A stretch of 64,000 nt of DNA from Nocardioides sp. NBC_00368 (GTDB lineage Bacteria; Actinomycetota; Actinomycetes; Propionibacteriales; Nocardioidaceae): NCBI RefSeq assembly GCF_036090055.1, contig NZ_CP107970.1, positions 2,482,501 to 2,546,500 of the forward strand, read 5' to 3'. Shown here piece after piece: positions 51,513-59,200 of this stretch. The position numbers were made by a program, and so were the translations under genes. Every line of letters begins with the position of its first letter. The stretch's first letter is position 1. The notes beneath the pieces are model-generated. The model was not told the origin of the DNA, did no database searches, and saw only the letters and a list, made by a program, of their open reading frames with translations.

Positions 51513-53123
51513 TCATTCCGTGACAGCGGCCTCCGCGGGTGTGGTCTCGCCCACATGCCGGCGCAGGCCGAAGGTCAGGCCGTCGACCAGCGCCTCCCAG
51601 GACGCCTCGATCACGTTCGACCCGACGCCGACCGTCGTCCACGAGGTCACGCCGTCGGAGGTCTCGATCAGTACCCGCGTCTTCGCGTCGGTGCCGTGCC
51701 CCTGGTCGAAGATCCGCACCTTGAAGTCGATCAGGTCGAAGTCGGCGACGACCGGGAAGGCACGCGTGATCGCGGCCCGCAGTGCCTGGTCGAGCGCGTT
51801 GACGGGACCGTTCCCCTCTCCCGTGGAGACGTGACGTACGCCGTCGGCGTGGATCTTCACGATCGCCTCGGTGGTCGAGGCCGTCTCCGGGCCGCCGCCA
51901 CGAGCCTCGGAGATGACCCGCCAGGACTCGACGTCGAAGAACGAGGGACGTACGCCGTCGACCTCCTCGATCAGGAGCAGCTCGAAGGAGGCGTCGGCCG
52001 CCTCGAAGGTGTAGCCCTGCTCCTCCAGCGCCTTCACCCGGTCGGTCACCCGGGTGACCAGGTCGCGGTCGTCGGAGAGGTCGTAGCCGAGCTCGCGGCC
52101 CTTGAGCTCGATCGAGGCCCGCCCGGCCATGTCGGAGACCAGCAGCCGCATGTCGTTGCCGACCCCGGCCGGGTCCATGTGCTGGTAGAGGTCGGGGTCG
52201 ACCTTGATCGCGGAGGCGTGCAGCCCGGCCTTGTGGGTGAAGGCGGAGGCGCCCACGTAGGGCTGCCGGCCCGCGGGCGGCACGTTGGTCACCTCGGCGA
52301 CCGCGTGGGCCACCCGGGTCGCCTCGCTCAGGAACCCGGTCGGCAGCACCTCGCGGCCGAGCTTGAGCTGCAGGTTGGCGACGACGGAGACGAGGTCGGC
52401 GTTGCCCGTACGCTCCCCGTAGCCGTTGATGCAGCCCTGGACGTGCATCGCGCCGGCATCCACGGCGGCCAGCGAGTTGGCGACGGCGCACCCGGTGTCG
52501 TTGTGGCAGTGGATCCCGACCGCTCCATGGGTGTGCTCGCGGACGTCGTGGACGACGTCGGCGACCCAGGACGGAAGCATCCCGCCGTTGGTGTCGCACA
52601 GTGCGACCACCTCGGCACCCGCCTCGTAGGCCGTCTTGAGGACCTCCAGCGCGTAGTCGCGGTTGGCCCGGTAGCCGTCGAAGAAGTGCTCGGCGTCGAG
52701 GAAGACCTGCTGGCCCTCCTCGCGCAGGTGGGAGACGGTGTCGCGGATCATCGCGAGGTTCTCCTCGAGCGTGGTGCGCAGCGCCAGCTCGACGTGGCGG
52801 TCGTGCGACTTCGCGACCAGGGTCACGACGCTCGCTCCGGAGTCCCGGAGAGCCGCCACCTGGGGGTCATCGGCCGCCTTGACCCCGGCCCTTCGGGTCG
52901 ACCCGAAGGCCGCCAGCCGCGCGTGCTTGAGGTCGAGCTCATCGACGGCTCGGCGGAAGAACTCGGTGTCCTTCGGGTTCGCGCCAGGCCAGCCACCCTC
53001 GATGAACCCGACGCCCAGGCCGTCGAGGTGCCGGGCGATCGCGAGCTTGTCGGCGACGCTGAGATTGAGGCCCTCCTGCTGCGCACCGTCGCGCAGAGTG
53101 GTGTCGTAGACGTGGAATTCCAT
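51513..53123 (-). CDS. cimA: citramalate synthase
   Basis: CimA condenses pyruvate with acetyl-CoA to (R)-citramalate, a threonine-independent entry to isoleucine. The 536-residue protein has DTTLRDGAQQEGLNLSV, GFIEGGWPGANPKD, LCDTNGGMLP, the metal motif HCHNDTGCAVANS, GCINGYGERTGNADL, and a C-terminal LeuA-type allosteric domain. Close relatives also include long-chain 2-isopropylmalate/homocitrate synthase-like proteins, so the exact substrate is probable, not certain. The start is ATG 53123; a leader peptide and terminator lie upstream. leuCD and leuB in this window would act on its product. Confidence 0.88.
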   Translation of the reverse strand: MEFHVYDTTLRDGAQQEGLNLSVADKLAIARHLDGLGVGFIEGGWPGANPKDTEFFRRAVDELDLKHARLAAFGSTRRAGVKAADDPQVAALRDSGASVVTLVAKSHDRHVELALRTTLEENLAMIRDTVSHLREEGQQVFLDAEHFFDGYRANRDYALEVLKTAYEAGAEVVALCDTNGGMLPSWVADVVHDVREHTHGAVGIHCHNDTGCAVANSLAAVDAGAMHVQGCINGYGERTGNADLVSVVANLQLKLGREVLPTGFLSEATRVAHAVAEVTNVPPAGRQPYVGASAFTHKAGLHASAIKVDPDLYQHMDPAGVGNDMRLLVSDMAGRASIELKGRELGYDLSDDRDLVTRVTDRVKALEEQGYTFEAADASFELLLIEEVDGVRPSFFDVESWRVISEARGGGPETASTTEAIVKIHADGVRHVSTGEGNGPVNALDQALRAAITRAFPVVADFDLIDFKVRIFDQGHGTDAKTRVLIETSDGVTSWTTVGVGSNVIEASWEALVDGLTFGLRRHVGETTPAEAAVTE

Positions 53124-53174
53124 GGCTTCTGTGTCCTCGGGGTCGACCTGGGGCTGGGGGCTGGGGCTGGGCAA

Positions 53175-53202
53175 CAAAAAACCCTCTCGGGAACGAGAGG
53201 GT
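53175..53202 (-). terminator. attenuator terminator upstream of cimA
   Basis: Nine-base stem ACCCTCTCG with CGAGAGGGT and a four-base loop; on the minus strand it is followed by a run of six T. It lies between the Ile-rich leader peptide and cimA. A separate hairpin (GCGCGTCG with CGACGCGC, 53204-53228) comes just before it. Confidence 0.85.
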
Positions 53203-53227
53203 GGCGCGTCGGGCAAGGCTCGACGCG

Positions 53228-53257
53228 CTAGCGAATGATGATGACGTGGTTCGTCAT
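53228..53257 (-). CDS. cimA leader peptide MTNHVIIIR
   Basis: Nine-codon reading frame ATG to TAG containing Val and three consecutive Ile codons (ATC ATC ATT). It is followed by a hairpin at 53204-53228 and a terminator at 53175-53202, the layout of a transcription attenuator sensing charged tRNA-Ile. The ATG stands only a few bases after AGGG or may be leaderless. Too short to be found as an ordinary gene. Confidence 0.8.
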   Translation of the reverse strand: MTNHVIIIR

Positions 53258-53301
53258 AGCCCTGATACTGCCACGAAATCTTTCTCCGTGGGACGGGCGT
53301 C

Positions 53302-54801
53302 TCACCAGCCGAGGAGCTCGACCCACCACGGCTCGTCGCCGCCGGAGAACTGCGAGCCCTCCTCGGCGAGGGTCTGGATCGGGAAGAGCGCCAGGGTGAG
53401 GACCACGGCGAACCCGAGGATCCAGGGCAGCCACCGCGCCGAGATCCGGTGGACCGCGGCGGTCACCGGGTCGCGCAGCCGGTCGCGGCCGGAGCCGGTC
53501 CACAGCGCGGTCACGAACGCCAGACCGGCCAGACCCAGGGCCGCCTCGAGGGAGAGCTGGAGGGCGTAGCCGATCAGCACCGCGGCCAACACGAACCCGA
53601 AGCCCCACACCCCGACGACGAACGTCTTCGGGAGCGAGCGGAGCAGCCGCCAGGGCGCACCGACCAGCAGCCGGGGCGCGTCGTGCCACTTGCGGCCGCG
53701 ATACCAGCGCCAGCGGCGCAGGTCACCGGCGGCCAGGGTGGCGGCGCGGATCAGCCAAGCCCCACCGAGCACGGTCAGGAAGCCGACGCTCGGGAACGCG
53801 GCGATCACGCCGACGGTGACGGCGAGCAGGCCGAGCCAGATGGCCGCTCGGCGCACCTTCTCCAGCCGGGGGTCGTGTCGCGGGCCCACCGGCAGGGCGA
53901 CCGGAGTGACCGGCGTGGTGGCCTTCTCCCGCTCGGCCCGGTCGCTCAGCGAGAGCTGCTCGACCGGCTTGTGCACGAACGGCCGGCGCGGCGTACGCAG
54001 CCACTCGCGGACCTCGTCCAGCGTCGGGCGGTCGGCGGGGTCGGGTGAGAGCGCCTGGCCGAGCAGCCCGCGCAGCGGCTGCGGCACCCCCTCCAGGTCG
54101 TGCTCGCCGCGCCGGGCCCGGTCCATGAGCTTCATCGGGTTGCCCTCGCCGAAGGGTGGGCGGCCGGTCGCTGCGTACGCCACCACGGAGGCCCACGAGT
54201 GCACGTCCGAGGCCGGGGTCGCCGGGTCGCCCACCGCGATCTCCGGCGGCAGGTAGCCGGGCGTGCCGATCAGCAGGCCGGTCACGGTGATCTTCGGGTC
54301 GTCGGCGACGCGGGCGAGCCCGAAGTCGATCAGGATCGGGGTGCGGCCCTCCATGATGATGTTGGCCGGCTTGATGTCGCGGTGGAGGACGCCGACGGCA
54401 TGGCAGTCGGCGATGCCCTCGGCCAGGTCGCTGGCCAGCTGCTCGACGTCCTCCCGCGAGAGCGGCCCGTCGTTGATGATCCTGTCGTGCAGCGTCGGGC
54501 CCGGGACGTAGCGCGTCGCCAGCCACGGCACCTCGCCCCACGGGTCGGCGCCGACGACGCCCGCCACCCACCGGCTCCGCACCCGCTGCAGCGAGGAGAC
54601 CTCGCGCGCGAGGCGCTGGCGGCCCTCCTCGTCACCCACGACCTGCGTACGCAGCACCTTCAGCGCCACTCGCTCACCGCTCGTGCGGTGGCCGGCCAGG
54701 TGGACCCGCCCCATCCCGCCCTGTCCCAGCAACGAGATCAGGTCGTAGTCACCAACGGTCTCCCGTTGGTTCGCCGGCAGGCGGCGTGGGGCTGTCGTCA
54801 C
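53302..54801 (-). CDS. serine/threonine protein kinase with multi-span membrane C-terminus
   Basis: The 499-residue protein has a complete N-terminal Hanks kinase domain: GQGGMGRVHLAGH, ALKVL (ATP lysine), catalytic HRDIKPANI, DFGLARV and GTPGYLPPEIA. After about residue 300 there is no PASTA or other sensor domain but four to six hydrophobic segments (for example AIWLGLLAVTVGVIAAFPSVGFLTVLGG and LPWILGFAVVLTLALFPI). It is close to ilvE but separated by a 156-base stretch with a palindrome. Substrate unknown. GTG start 54801. Confidence 0.88.
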   Translation of the reverse strand: MTTAPRRLPANQRETVGDYDLISLLGQGGMGRVHLAGHRTSGERVALKVLRTQVVGDEEGRQRLAREVSSLQRVRSRWVAGVVGADPWGEVPWLATRYVPGPTLHDRIINDGPLSREDVEQLASDLAEGIADCHAVGVLHRDIKPANIIMEGRTPILIDFGLARVADDPKITVTGLLIGTPGYLPPEIAVGDPATPASDVHSWASVVAYAATGRPPFGEGNPMKLMDRARRGEHDLEGVPQPLRGLLGQALSPDPADRPTLDEVREWLRTPRRPFVHKPVEQLSLSDRAEREKATTPVTPVALPVGPRHDPRLEKVRRAAIWLGLLAVTVGVIAAFPSVGFLTVLGGAWLIRAATLAAGDLRRWRWYRGRKWHDAPRLLVGAPWRLLRSLPKTFVVGVWGFGFVLAAVLIGYALQLSLEAALGLAGLAFVTALWTGSGRDRLRDPVTAAVHRISARWLPWILGFAVVLTLALFPIQTLAEEGSQFSGGDEPWWVELLGW

Positions 54802-54851
54802 CTGACAAACCTTATCGGCCGCGGCCGAGATCCGGCCGAGGCGTCACCCGC

Positions 54852-54889
54852 GTCGGCCGAGGTGGCACAGTCGTGCCACCTCGGCCGAC
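54852..54889. repeat. intergenic palindrome between ilvE and the kinase gene (family F)
   Basis: Perfect 17-base arms GTCGGCCGAGGTGGCAC (54852-54868) and GTGCCACCTCGGCCGAC (54873-54889). Shorter outer matches (GCGTCAC and GTGACGC) flank it, and CTGACGCCTCGGC occurs twice just beyond, in the 54.91-54.95 kb part. Confidence 0.75.
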
Positions 54890-54957
54890 CGGAGTGACGC
54901 TTCGACCTGCGTACCTGACGCCTCGGCTGACGCGACTGACGCCTCGGCCGTCGAGGG

Positions 54958-56043
54958 TCAGACGATCTTGCGCATCCAGCCGAAGGTGTCCTCGGCCCGG
55001 CCGAACTGGATGTCGACGAGCTGCTTGCGGATGGTCTTCCAGACCTCGCCGTCGCCGGCGGAGGCGATGGAGCCGCCGTTGTAGACGAGCTCGCCGACCG
55101 GGGTGACGACCGCGGCGGTGCCGCAGGCGAAGACCTCAGTGATCTCGCCGGACTCGACGCCGGACTTCCACTCGTCGATGGCGAACTTGCGCTCCTCGAC
55201 GGTGTAGCCGAGCTTGCCCGCGAGCTCGATGATGGAGGCGCGGGTGATGCCCTCGAGGATGGTGCCGGTCTCGGGGGTGACGATCCGGCCGTCTGCGTGG
55301 ACGAAGTAGAGGTTCATGCCGCCGAGCTCCTCGACGTACTTGCCCTCCTGCGCGTCCAGGAACACGACCTGGTCGCAGCCGTTGGCCGAGGCCTCGGCCT
55401 GGGCGACCAGCGAGGAGGCGTAGTTGCCGCCGGTCTTGGCCGCGCCCATGCCGCCGCGACCGGCACGGGTGTAGTCCTCGGTGAGCCAGATCCGCACCGG
55501 CTTCACGCCGCCCTTGAAGTAGGAGCCGGCGGGCGAGGCGATGACCATGTAGGTGACGTGCTGAGCCGGGCGAACGCCGAGGAACGCCTCCGAGGCGAAC
55601 ATGAACGGCCGCAGGTAGAGGCTCTTCTCGTCGGTCTCGGACGCCTCGGGCACCCACCGCTGATCGACCTTGACGAGGTCGAACACGGTCTGCACGAAGT
55701 CCTCGATCTCGAGGACGGGCAGCGCCAGCCGCTCGCTCGAGCGGGCCATCCGGGCGGCGTTCGCCTCGGGCCGGAAGGACCAGATCGAGCCGTCGGCATG
55801 CCGGTAGGCCTTCATGCCCTCGAAGATCTCCTGGGCGTAGTGCAGCACGGCTGCCGACGGGTCCAGGCTGATCGGCGCGTACGCCTCGATGCGACCGTTG
55901 TGCCAGCCCTGTTCGGGCGTCCACTCGACGGTCAGCATGTGGTCGGTGAAATGGTTGCCGAAGCCTGGGTTCGCCAGGACCTCCGCGAGCTGCTTGTCGG
56001 TGGCCGGTTGGGTCGACAATGTGGTGCTGATCTCCATGGGCAT
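54958..56043 (-). CDS. ilvE: branched-chain amino acid aminotransferase
   Basis: IlvE performs the last transamination to leucine, isoleucine and valine. The 361-residue fold-type IV PLP enzyme has QEIFEGMKAYRHADG, the PLP lysine in GMGAAKTGGNYASSL near residue 202, YVEELGGMNLYFV, and GTILEGITRASIIELA. ATG 56043 with AGGA eight bases upstream; ATG 56037 is also possible. A terminator hairpin from leuB lies just upstream (56109-56139), so ilvE probably has its own promoter. Confidence 0.95.
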   Translation of the reverse strand: MPMEISTTLSTQPATDKQLAEVLANPGFGNHFTDHMLTVEWTPEQGWHNGRIEAYAPISLDPSAAVLHYAQEIFEGMKAYRHADGSIWSFRPEANAARMARSSERLALPVLEIEDFVQTVFDLVKVDQRWVPEASETDEKSLYLRPFMFASEAFLGVRPAQHVTYMVIASPAGSYFKGGVKPVRIWLTEDYTRAGRGGMGAAKTGGNYASSLVAQAEASANGCDQVVFLDAQEGKYVEELGGMNLYFVHADGRIVTPETGTILEGITRASIIELAGKLGYTVEERKFAIDEWKSGVESGEITEVFACGTAAVVTPVGELVYNGGSIASAGDGEVWKTIRKQLVDIQFGRAEDTFGWMRKIV

Positions 56044-56108
56044 GAGATTAGTCCTGTTCTGCGAGAGCTGTGCTAATGCGGGCCGGGTAAGTGATGAGGA
56101 CAGACGAA

Positions 56109-56139
56109 GGGCCGGGCGCAGAATCTCTGCGCCCGGCCC
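56109..56139 (-). terminator. terminator after leuB
   Basis: Perfect 14-base stem GGGCCGGGCGCAGA with TCTGCGCCCGGCCC and a three-base loop, followed on the minus strand by TTCGTC; 17 bases after the leuB stop. Confidence 0.75.
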
Positions 56140-56155
56140 CGTCAGGGTTGAGCGT

Positions 56156-57211
56156 CTAGCTGGTTACGCGCGCGGCGATCGCGTCGCCGACCTCGGAGGT
56201 CGTACGCGGCTCGGAGCCGCGCTCGGAGAGGTCGGCGAGCACGGCGGCGTCGATGGTGGCGGCAGCCTCGGGGTGGCCGAGGTGCTCGAGCAGAAGGGCC
56301 CCGGACAGGATGGCCGCGGTGGGGTCCGCCTTCTGCTGGCCGGCGATGTCGGGGGCCGAGCCGTGGACCGGCTCGAACATCGAGGGGAACTCCCGGGAGG
56401 AGTTGATGTTTCCGGAGGCGGCCAGGCCGATGCCGCCGGTGATGGCAGCGGCGAGGTCGGTGATGATGTCGCCGAAGATGTTGTCGGTGACGATCACGTC
56501 GAAACGCGACGGGTCGGTGGCGAGGAAGATCATCACCGCGTCGATGTGGAGGTAGTCCACGGTGACGTCGGGGAACTCCTCGGCGACCTGCTGGGTGATC
56601 CGCCACCACAGCGAGCCGGCGTTGACGAGGACGTTGGTCTTGTGGACCAGCGTCAGCTTCTTGCGCGGACGCGCCTGAGCGCGGGCGAAGGCGTCGCGTA
56701 CGACCCGCTCCACGCCGTAGGCGGTGTTGACCGAGGTCTCGGTGGCGACCTCGTGCGGGGTTCCGACCCGCATCGCGCCACCGTTGCCGGTGTAGAGGCC
56801 CTCGGTGCCCTCACGCACAACCACGAAGTCGATCTCGCCCTTGTTCAGCACCTCGGTCGACAGCGGGGAGGTCGCCCCCGGGAAGAGCCGGCTCGGACGG
56901 AGGTTGACGTAGTGGTCGAGCTCGAAGCGGAGCTTGAGCAGCAGCCCGCGCTCGAGGATGCCGGGAGGCAGGTTCGGGTCGTTGGGCTTGCCGCCGACCG
57001 CGCCGAGCAGGATCGCGTCCTGCTCCTTGATCTCGGCGAGAACGGACTCGGGAAGCACCTCACCGGTGGCGAGATAGCGCTCGGCGCCCAGGTCGTATCG
57101 GGTCTGCTCGAACTTCACCGGAGAAGCGACCTCGAGCACCTTCAGCGCCTCGGCGGTCACCTCCGGCCCGATGCCGTCGCCGGGGATCACTGCGAGGTTG
57201 GTCGTAGACAT
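56156..57211 (-). CDS. leuB: 3-isopropylmalate dehydrogenase
   Basis: LeuB oxidatively decarboxylates 3-isopropylmalate in leucine synthesis (and may handle the methylmalate of the citramalate route). The 351-residue protein has LAVIPGDGIGPEVTAEAL, LLLKLRFELDHYVNLRPSRL, REGTEGLYTGNGG, and the metal region FDVIVTDNIFGDIITDLAAAITG followed by FEPVHGSAPDIAGQ. It is preceded after nine bases by a 56-residue small gene and, further upstream, by an Ile/Leu/Val leader peptide. Confidence 0.95.
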   Translation of the reverse strand: MSTTNLAVIPGDGIGPEVTAEALKVLEVASPVKFEQTRYDLGAERYLATGEVLPESVLAEIKEQDAILLGAVGGKPNDPNLPPGILERGLLLKLRFELDHYVNLRPSRLFPGATSPLSTEVLNKGEIDFVVVREGTEGLYTGNGGAMRVGTPHEVATETSVNTAYGVERVVRDAFARAQARPRKKLTLVHKTNVLVNAGSLWWRITQQVAEEFPDVTVDYLHIDAVMIFLATDPSRFDVIVTDNIFGDIITDLAAAITGGIGLAASGNINSSREFPSMFEPVHGSAPDIAGQQKADPTAAILSGALLLEHLGHPEAAATIDAAVLADLSERGSEPRTTSEVGDAIAARVTS

Positions 57212-57220
57212 ACGGCGAGA

Positions 57221-57391
57221 CTAGTTGTCGTCGGGCCGCTGGCCGCCGTTGTCCCGCAGGTCGAGCGCCTGCTGGACCGCGGCGATCGTGTTCTCGACAC
57301 TGTGCGGGTTCTCCGGGTTGTGGCTCGCCGGGCCCCACTCGCGGCTCCACTCGTTGTAGTCAGCGGGGCTTTCGGGGTACATCGCGTACAT
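57221..57391 (-). CDS. small 56-residue protein between leader peptide and leuB
   Basis: The 56-residue acidic, Pro/Asn/Trp-rich protein (MYAMYPESPADYNEWSREWG at its start, then HNPENPHSVENTIAAVQQAL) has a clear ribosome site GAAGGAAG 7 to 14 bases before ATG 57391. I do not recognise a family. It ends nine bases before leuB. The sequence around its ribosome site can pair with upstream segments, so its translation may be the regulated step. It may itself be a small working protein. Confidence 0.6.
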   Translation of the reverse strand: MYAMYPESPADYNEWSREWGPASHNPENPHSVENTIAAVQQALDLRDNGGQRPDDN

Positions 57392-57485
57392 GGCTTCTTC
57401 CTTCACACATCGGGAAACAGAGGGGTGTGGGAGAGAAGCCGGGGTCTTTTGGAAGACGGAAGCCACCGCGACGAGGTGGCTTCTC
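57392..57485 (-). promoter_or_regulatory. alternative RNA structures between leuB leader peptide and the small gene
   Basis: On the minus strand four segments can pair in competing ways: GAGAAGCCACC (57485-57475), GGTGGCTTC (57467-57459), GGCTTCTC (57440-57433) and GGAAGAAGCC (57401-57392, which is next to the start codon and overlaps the ribosome site). Segments 1:2 make a nine-base stem, 1:3 an eight-base stem, 3:4 a seven-base stem and 2:4 a six-base stem. No T tract follows, so control may be on translation. Confidence 0.55.
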
Positions 57486-57494
57486 CTGCGGTCG

Positions 57495-57545
57495 TTACCG
57501 CCGGGCCCCGTCGCGGCACTCGAGTACGAGAAAAATGCTCCGCAT
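57495..57545 (-). CDS. leuB leader peptide MRSIFLVLECRDGARR
   Basis: Sixteen-codon frame ATG to TAA with a cluster of Ile-Phe-Leu-Val-Leu codons at positions 4-8. TTAACG lies upstream as a possible -10 element (CGTCAGAACACC between it and the ATG). It stands about 105 bases upstream of the small gene and is followed by the competing hairpins listed here. The arrangement is that of a branched-chain amino acid leader peptide; I infer ribosome stalling on Leu/Ile/Val codons. Confidence 0.65.
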   Translation of the reverse strand: MRSIFLVLECRDGARR

Positions 57546-57658
57546 GGTGTTCTGACGTTAACCCGGCAGACGCCTCCAGGGAGCCGATCTGGACGAATGG
57601 TCCGCTATCCGAGACACCCGCGCGCGCGCTCACACGCCATATCGGGAAGACTGGTCCC

Positions 57659-58228
57659 GTGAGCGCACCTCCAGAGCTGCCAGACATCGTGACCCGCGCC
57701 TTCGACGTCTCCCGTCGCGCGGGCTATGTGTCGTTCTGCCGCAACGAGACCGGACGGTTGCTGGCGACCCTGGCGGCCACACGAAGCGGCACGATGGCGG
57801 AGTTCGGCACGGGGTGCGGCGTCGGCACCGCCTGGCTGCGCAGCGGCGTACGCGGTGCAGCAGCCCAGATCGTCTCCGCCGAGCTCGACGAGCACCTCGC
57901 CAAGGAGGCCTCGGAGATCTTCGCCGACGACGCGCAGGTCGAGGTGATCGCGGCCGACTGGGCGATCCTCCGCGACCGTGGCCCGTTCGCGCTGCTCTTC
58001 CTGGACGCCGAGACCCCCGGCGGGGTCTCCCCCGACCAGCTCGCCGACCTGGTCGAGGAGGGTGGCATCGTCGTCATCGACGACCTCATCCCCACCGACC
58101 TGTGGCCGCCGATCGTCTACGGACGCGTCGACAGCCTGCGCGAGTCCTGGCTCACCGACGAGCGTTTCACCACCGTCGAGGTCATGGTCGCCCCCGACAC
58201 CAGCGTCCTGATCGCCACGAAGCGCTGA
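57659..58228 (+). CDS. class I SAM-dependent O-methyltransferase-like protein
   Basis: The 189-residue protein has the SAM-binding motif GTMAEFGTGCGVGTAWL, an acidic residue after the second strand (SAELDEH), LLFLDAETPGG and GGIVVIDDLIP, as in the COMT/TylF-like O-methyltransferases. Substrate unknown. GTG 57659 is the start; the longer reading has no support. It is convergent with the DsbA-family gene across palindrome A copy 2. Confidence 0.78.
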   Translation: MSAPPELPDIVTRAFDVSRRAGYVSFCRNETGRLLATLAATRSGTMAEFGTGCGVGTAWLRSGVRGAAAQIVSAELDEHLAKEASEIFADDAQVEVIAADWAILRDRGPFALLFLDAETPGGVSPDQLADLVEEGGIVVIDDLIPTDLWPPIVYGRVDSLRESWLTDERFTTVEVMVAPDTSVLIATKR

Positions 58229-58240
58229 GCGGGCCGGTTG

Positions 58241-58326
58241 GTTCGTCAAGGTATGCAGCCGAACCATCACTTCCCGTGCGGAGTTCCGCTAGGGATCTGT
58301 CGGTTGATCTGCATACCTTGACGAAC
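58241..58326. repeat. long intergenic palindrome, family A copy 2
   Basis: Outer arms GTTCGTCAAGGTATGCAG (58241-58258) and their exact complement (58309-58326), 18 bases. The inner left arm AACCATCACTTCCC resembles copy 1, the right one has diverged. The centre again contains GCGGAGTTCC. Compared with copy 1, both outer arms have changed by one matching base (TCTAGG to TCAAGG, and CCTAGA to CCTTGA). Confidence 0.85.
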
Positions 58327-58345
58327 ATACACACCCCCGCGCCGG

Positions 58346-59041
58346 TCAGATCGCGCAGCCGTCGGGGCCGCAGGCGTCGCCCTCACCGACGAGCGTGAGC
58401 GCCGGCTTGGTCTCGGCGTGCACCTTCTCCAGCAGCTGGCTGAACAGGTCGGTCGGCTGGGCGCCGGAGACGCCGTACTTCCCCTCGACGACATAGAACG
58501 GCACCCCGGTGGCGCCGTAGGCGCGGGCCTGGTCGATGTCGGCCTGGACATCGCCGGCGAACTCCTCGCTCGCGAGCACCTCGTCCACCCGGCCGGCGTC
58601 GAGCCCGACGGTCACCGCGGCCTTCTTCAGGACCGCGTGGTCGCCCATCGACTCACCGCGGGTGAAGTACGCAGCGAGCAGCTCCTCCTTGAGCGCGGCC
58701 TGCTTGCCCTCGGCCTTGGCCAGGTGCAGCAGCCTGTGGGCGTCGATGGTCCGCGCGTGCGGGGTGTCCTCGTGGCGGAACTCCAGGCCGGCCGCTGCGG
58801 CGGGGACGTTGGCCCGCTTCATCAGCTCGCGGGCCTGGTCGACGGAGGCGCCGAACTTCTTCGCGAGGGCCTCGACGGTGGTCTCGACCGGGACCTCGGG
58901 AGCGGTCGGGTCGAGCTCGAAGGAGTGGTAGACGATCTCGACGTCGTCGCTGTGCTCGAAGCGCTCGAGGGCTTCCTCGAGATGGCGCTTGCCGATGTAG
59001 CACCAGGGACAGACGACGTCGGACCAGACATCAATACGCAT
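58346..59041 (-). CDS. DsbA-family oxidoreductase, FrnE type
   Basis: The 231-residue protein has a thioredoxin-like fold with the active site DVVCPWCYIGK near residue 10, an inserted helical domain (RANVPAAAAGLEFRHEDTPHARTIDAHRLLHLAKAEG), and the cis-Pro region GATGVPFYVVEGKYGVSGAQP. An additional C-terminal cysteine pair (GDACGPDGCAI) is typical of FrnE-like proteins. No signal peptide, so it acts in the cytoplasm, probably in disulfide isomerisation or oxidative stress (inference). Confidence 0.88.
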   Translation of the reverse strand: MRIDVWSDVVCPWCYIGKRHLEEALERFEHSDDVEIVYHSFELDPTAPEVPVETTVEALAKKFGASVDQARELMKRANVPAAAAGLEFRHEDTPHARTIDAHRLLHLAKAEGKQAALKEELLAAYFTRGESMGDHAVLKKAAVTVGLDAGRVDEVLASEEFAGDVQADIDQARAYGATGVPFYVVEGKYGVSGAQPTDLFSQLLEKVHAETKPALTLVGEGDACGPDGCAI

Positions 59042-59200
59042 GTGACGGGAACGTTTGGTTCGGTACGAAACATTCCGCAGCGAACCGATCTCCCCTGAGA
59101 CCGTCTCAGGGGAGATCAGGGGAAGGCCCAGGAACCGTCCAGGGATGTGCCAGGGATCTGCCCGACGCGCGCGAGGACCCCGAGGCGCGAGGCTCGGAGC

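Noticed and set aside
55889..57658. Upstream extension of the methyltransferase at 57659 into a 779-residue protein
   Set aside because: The added part is antisense to leuB and has no domain; the methyltransferase motifs begin at GTG 57659.
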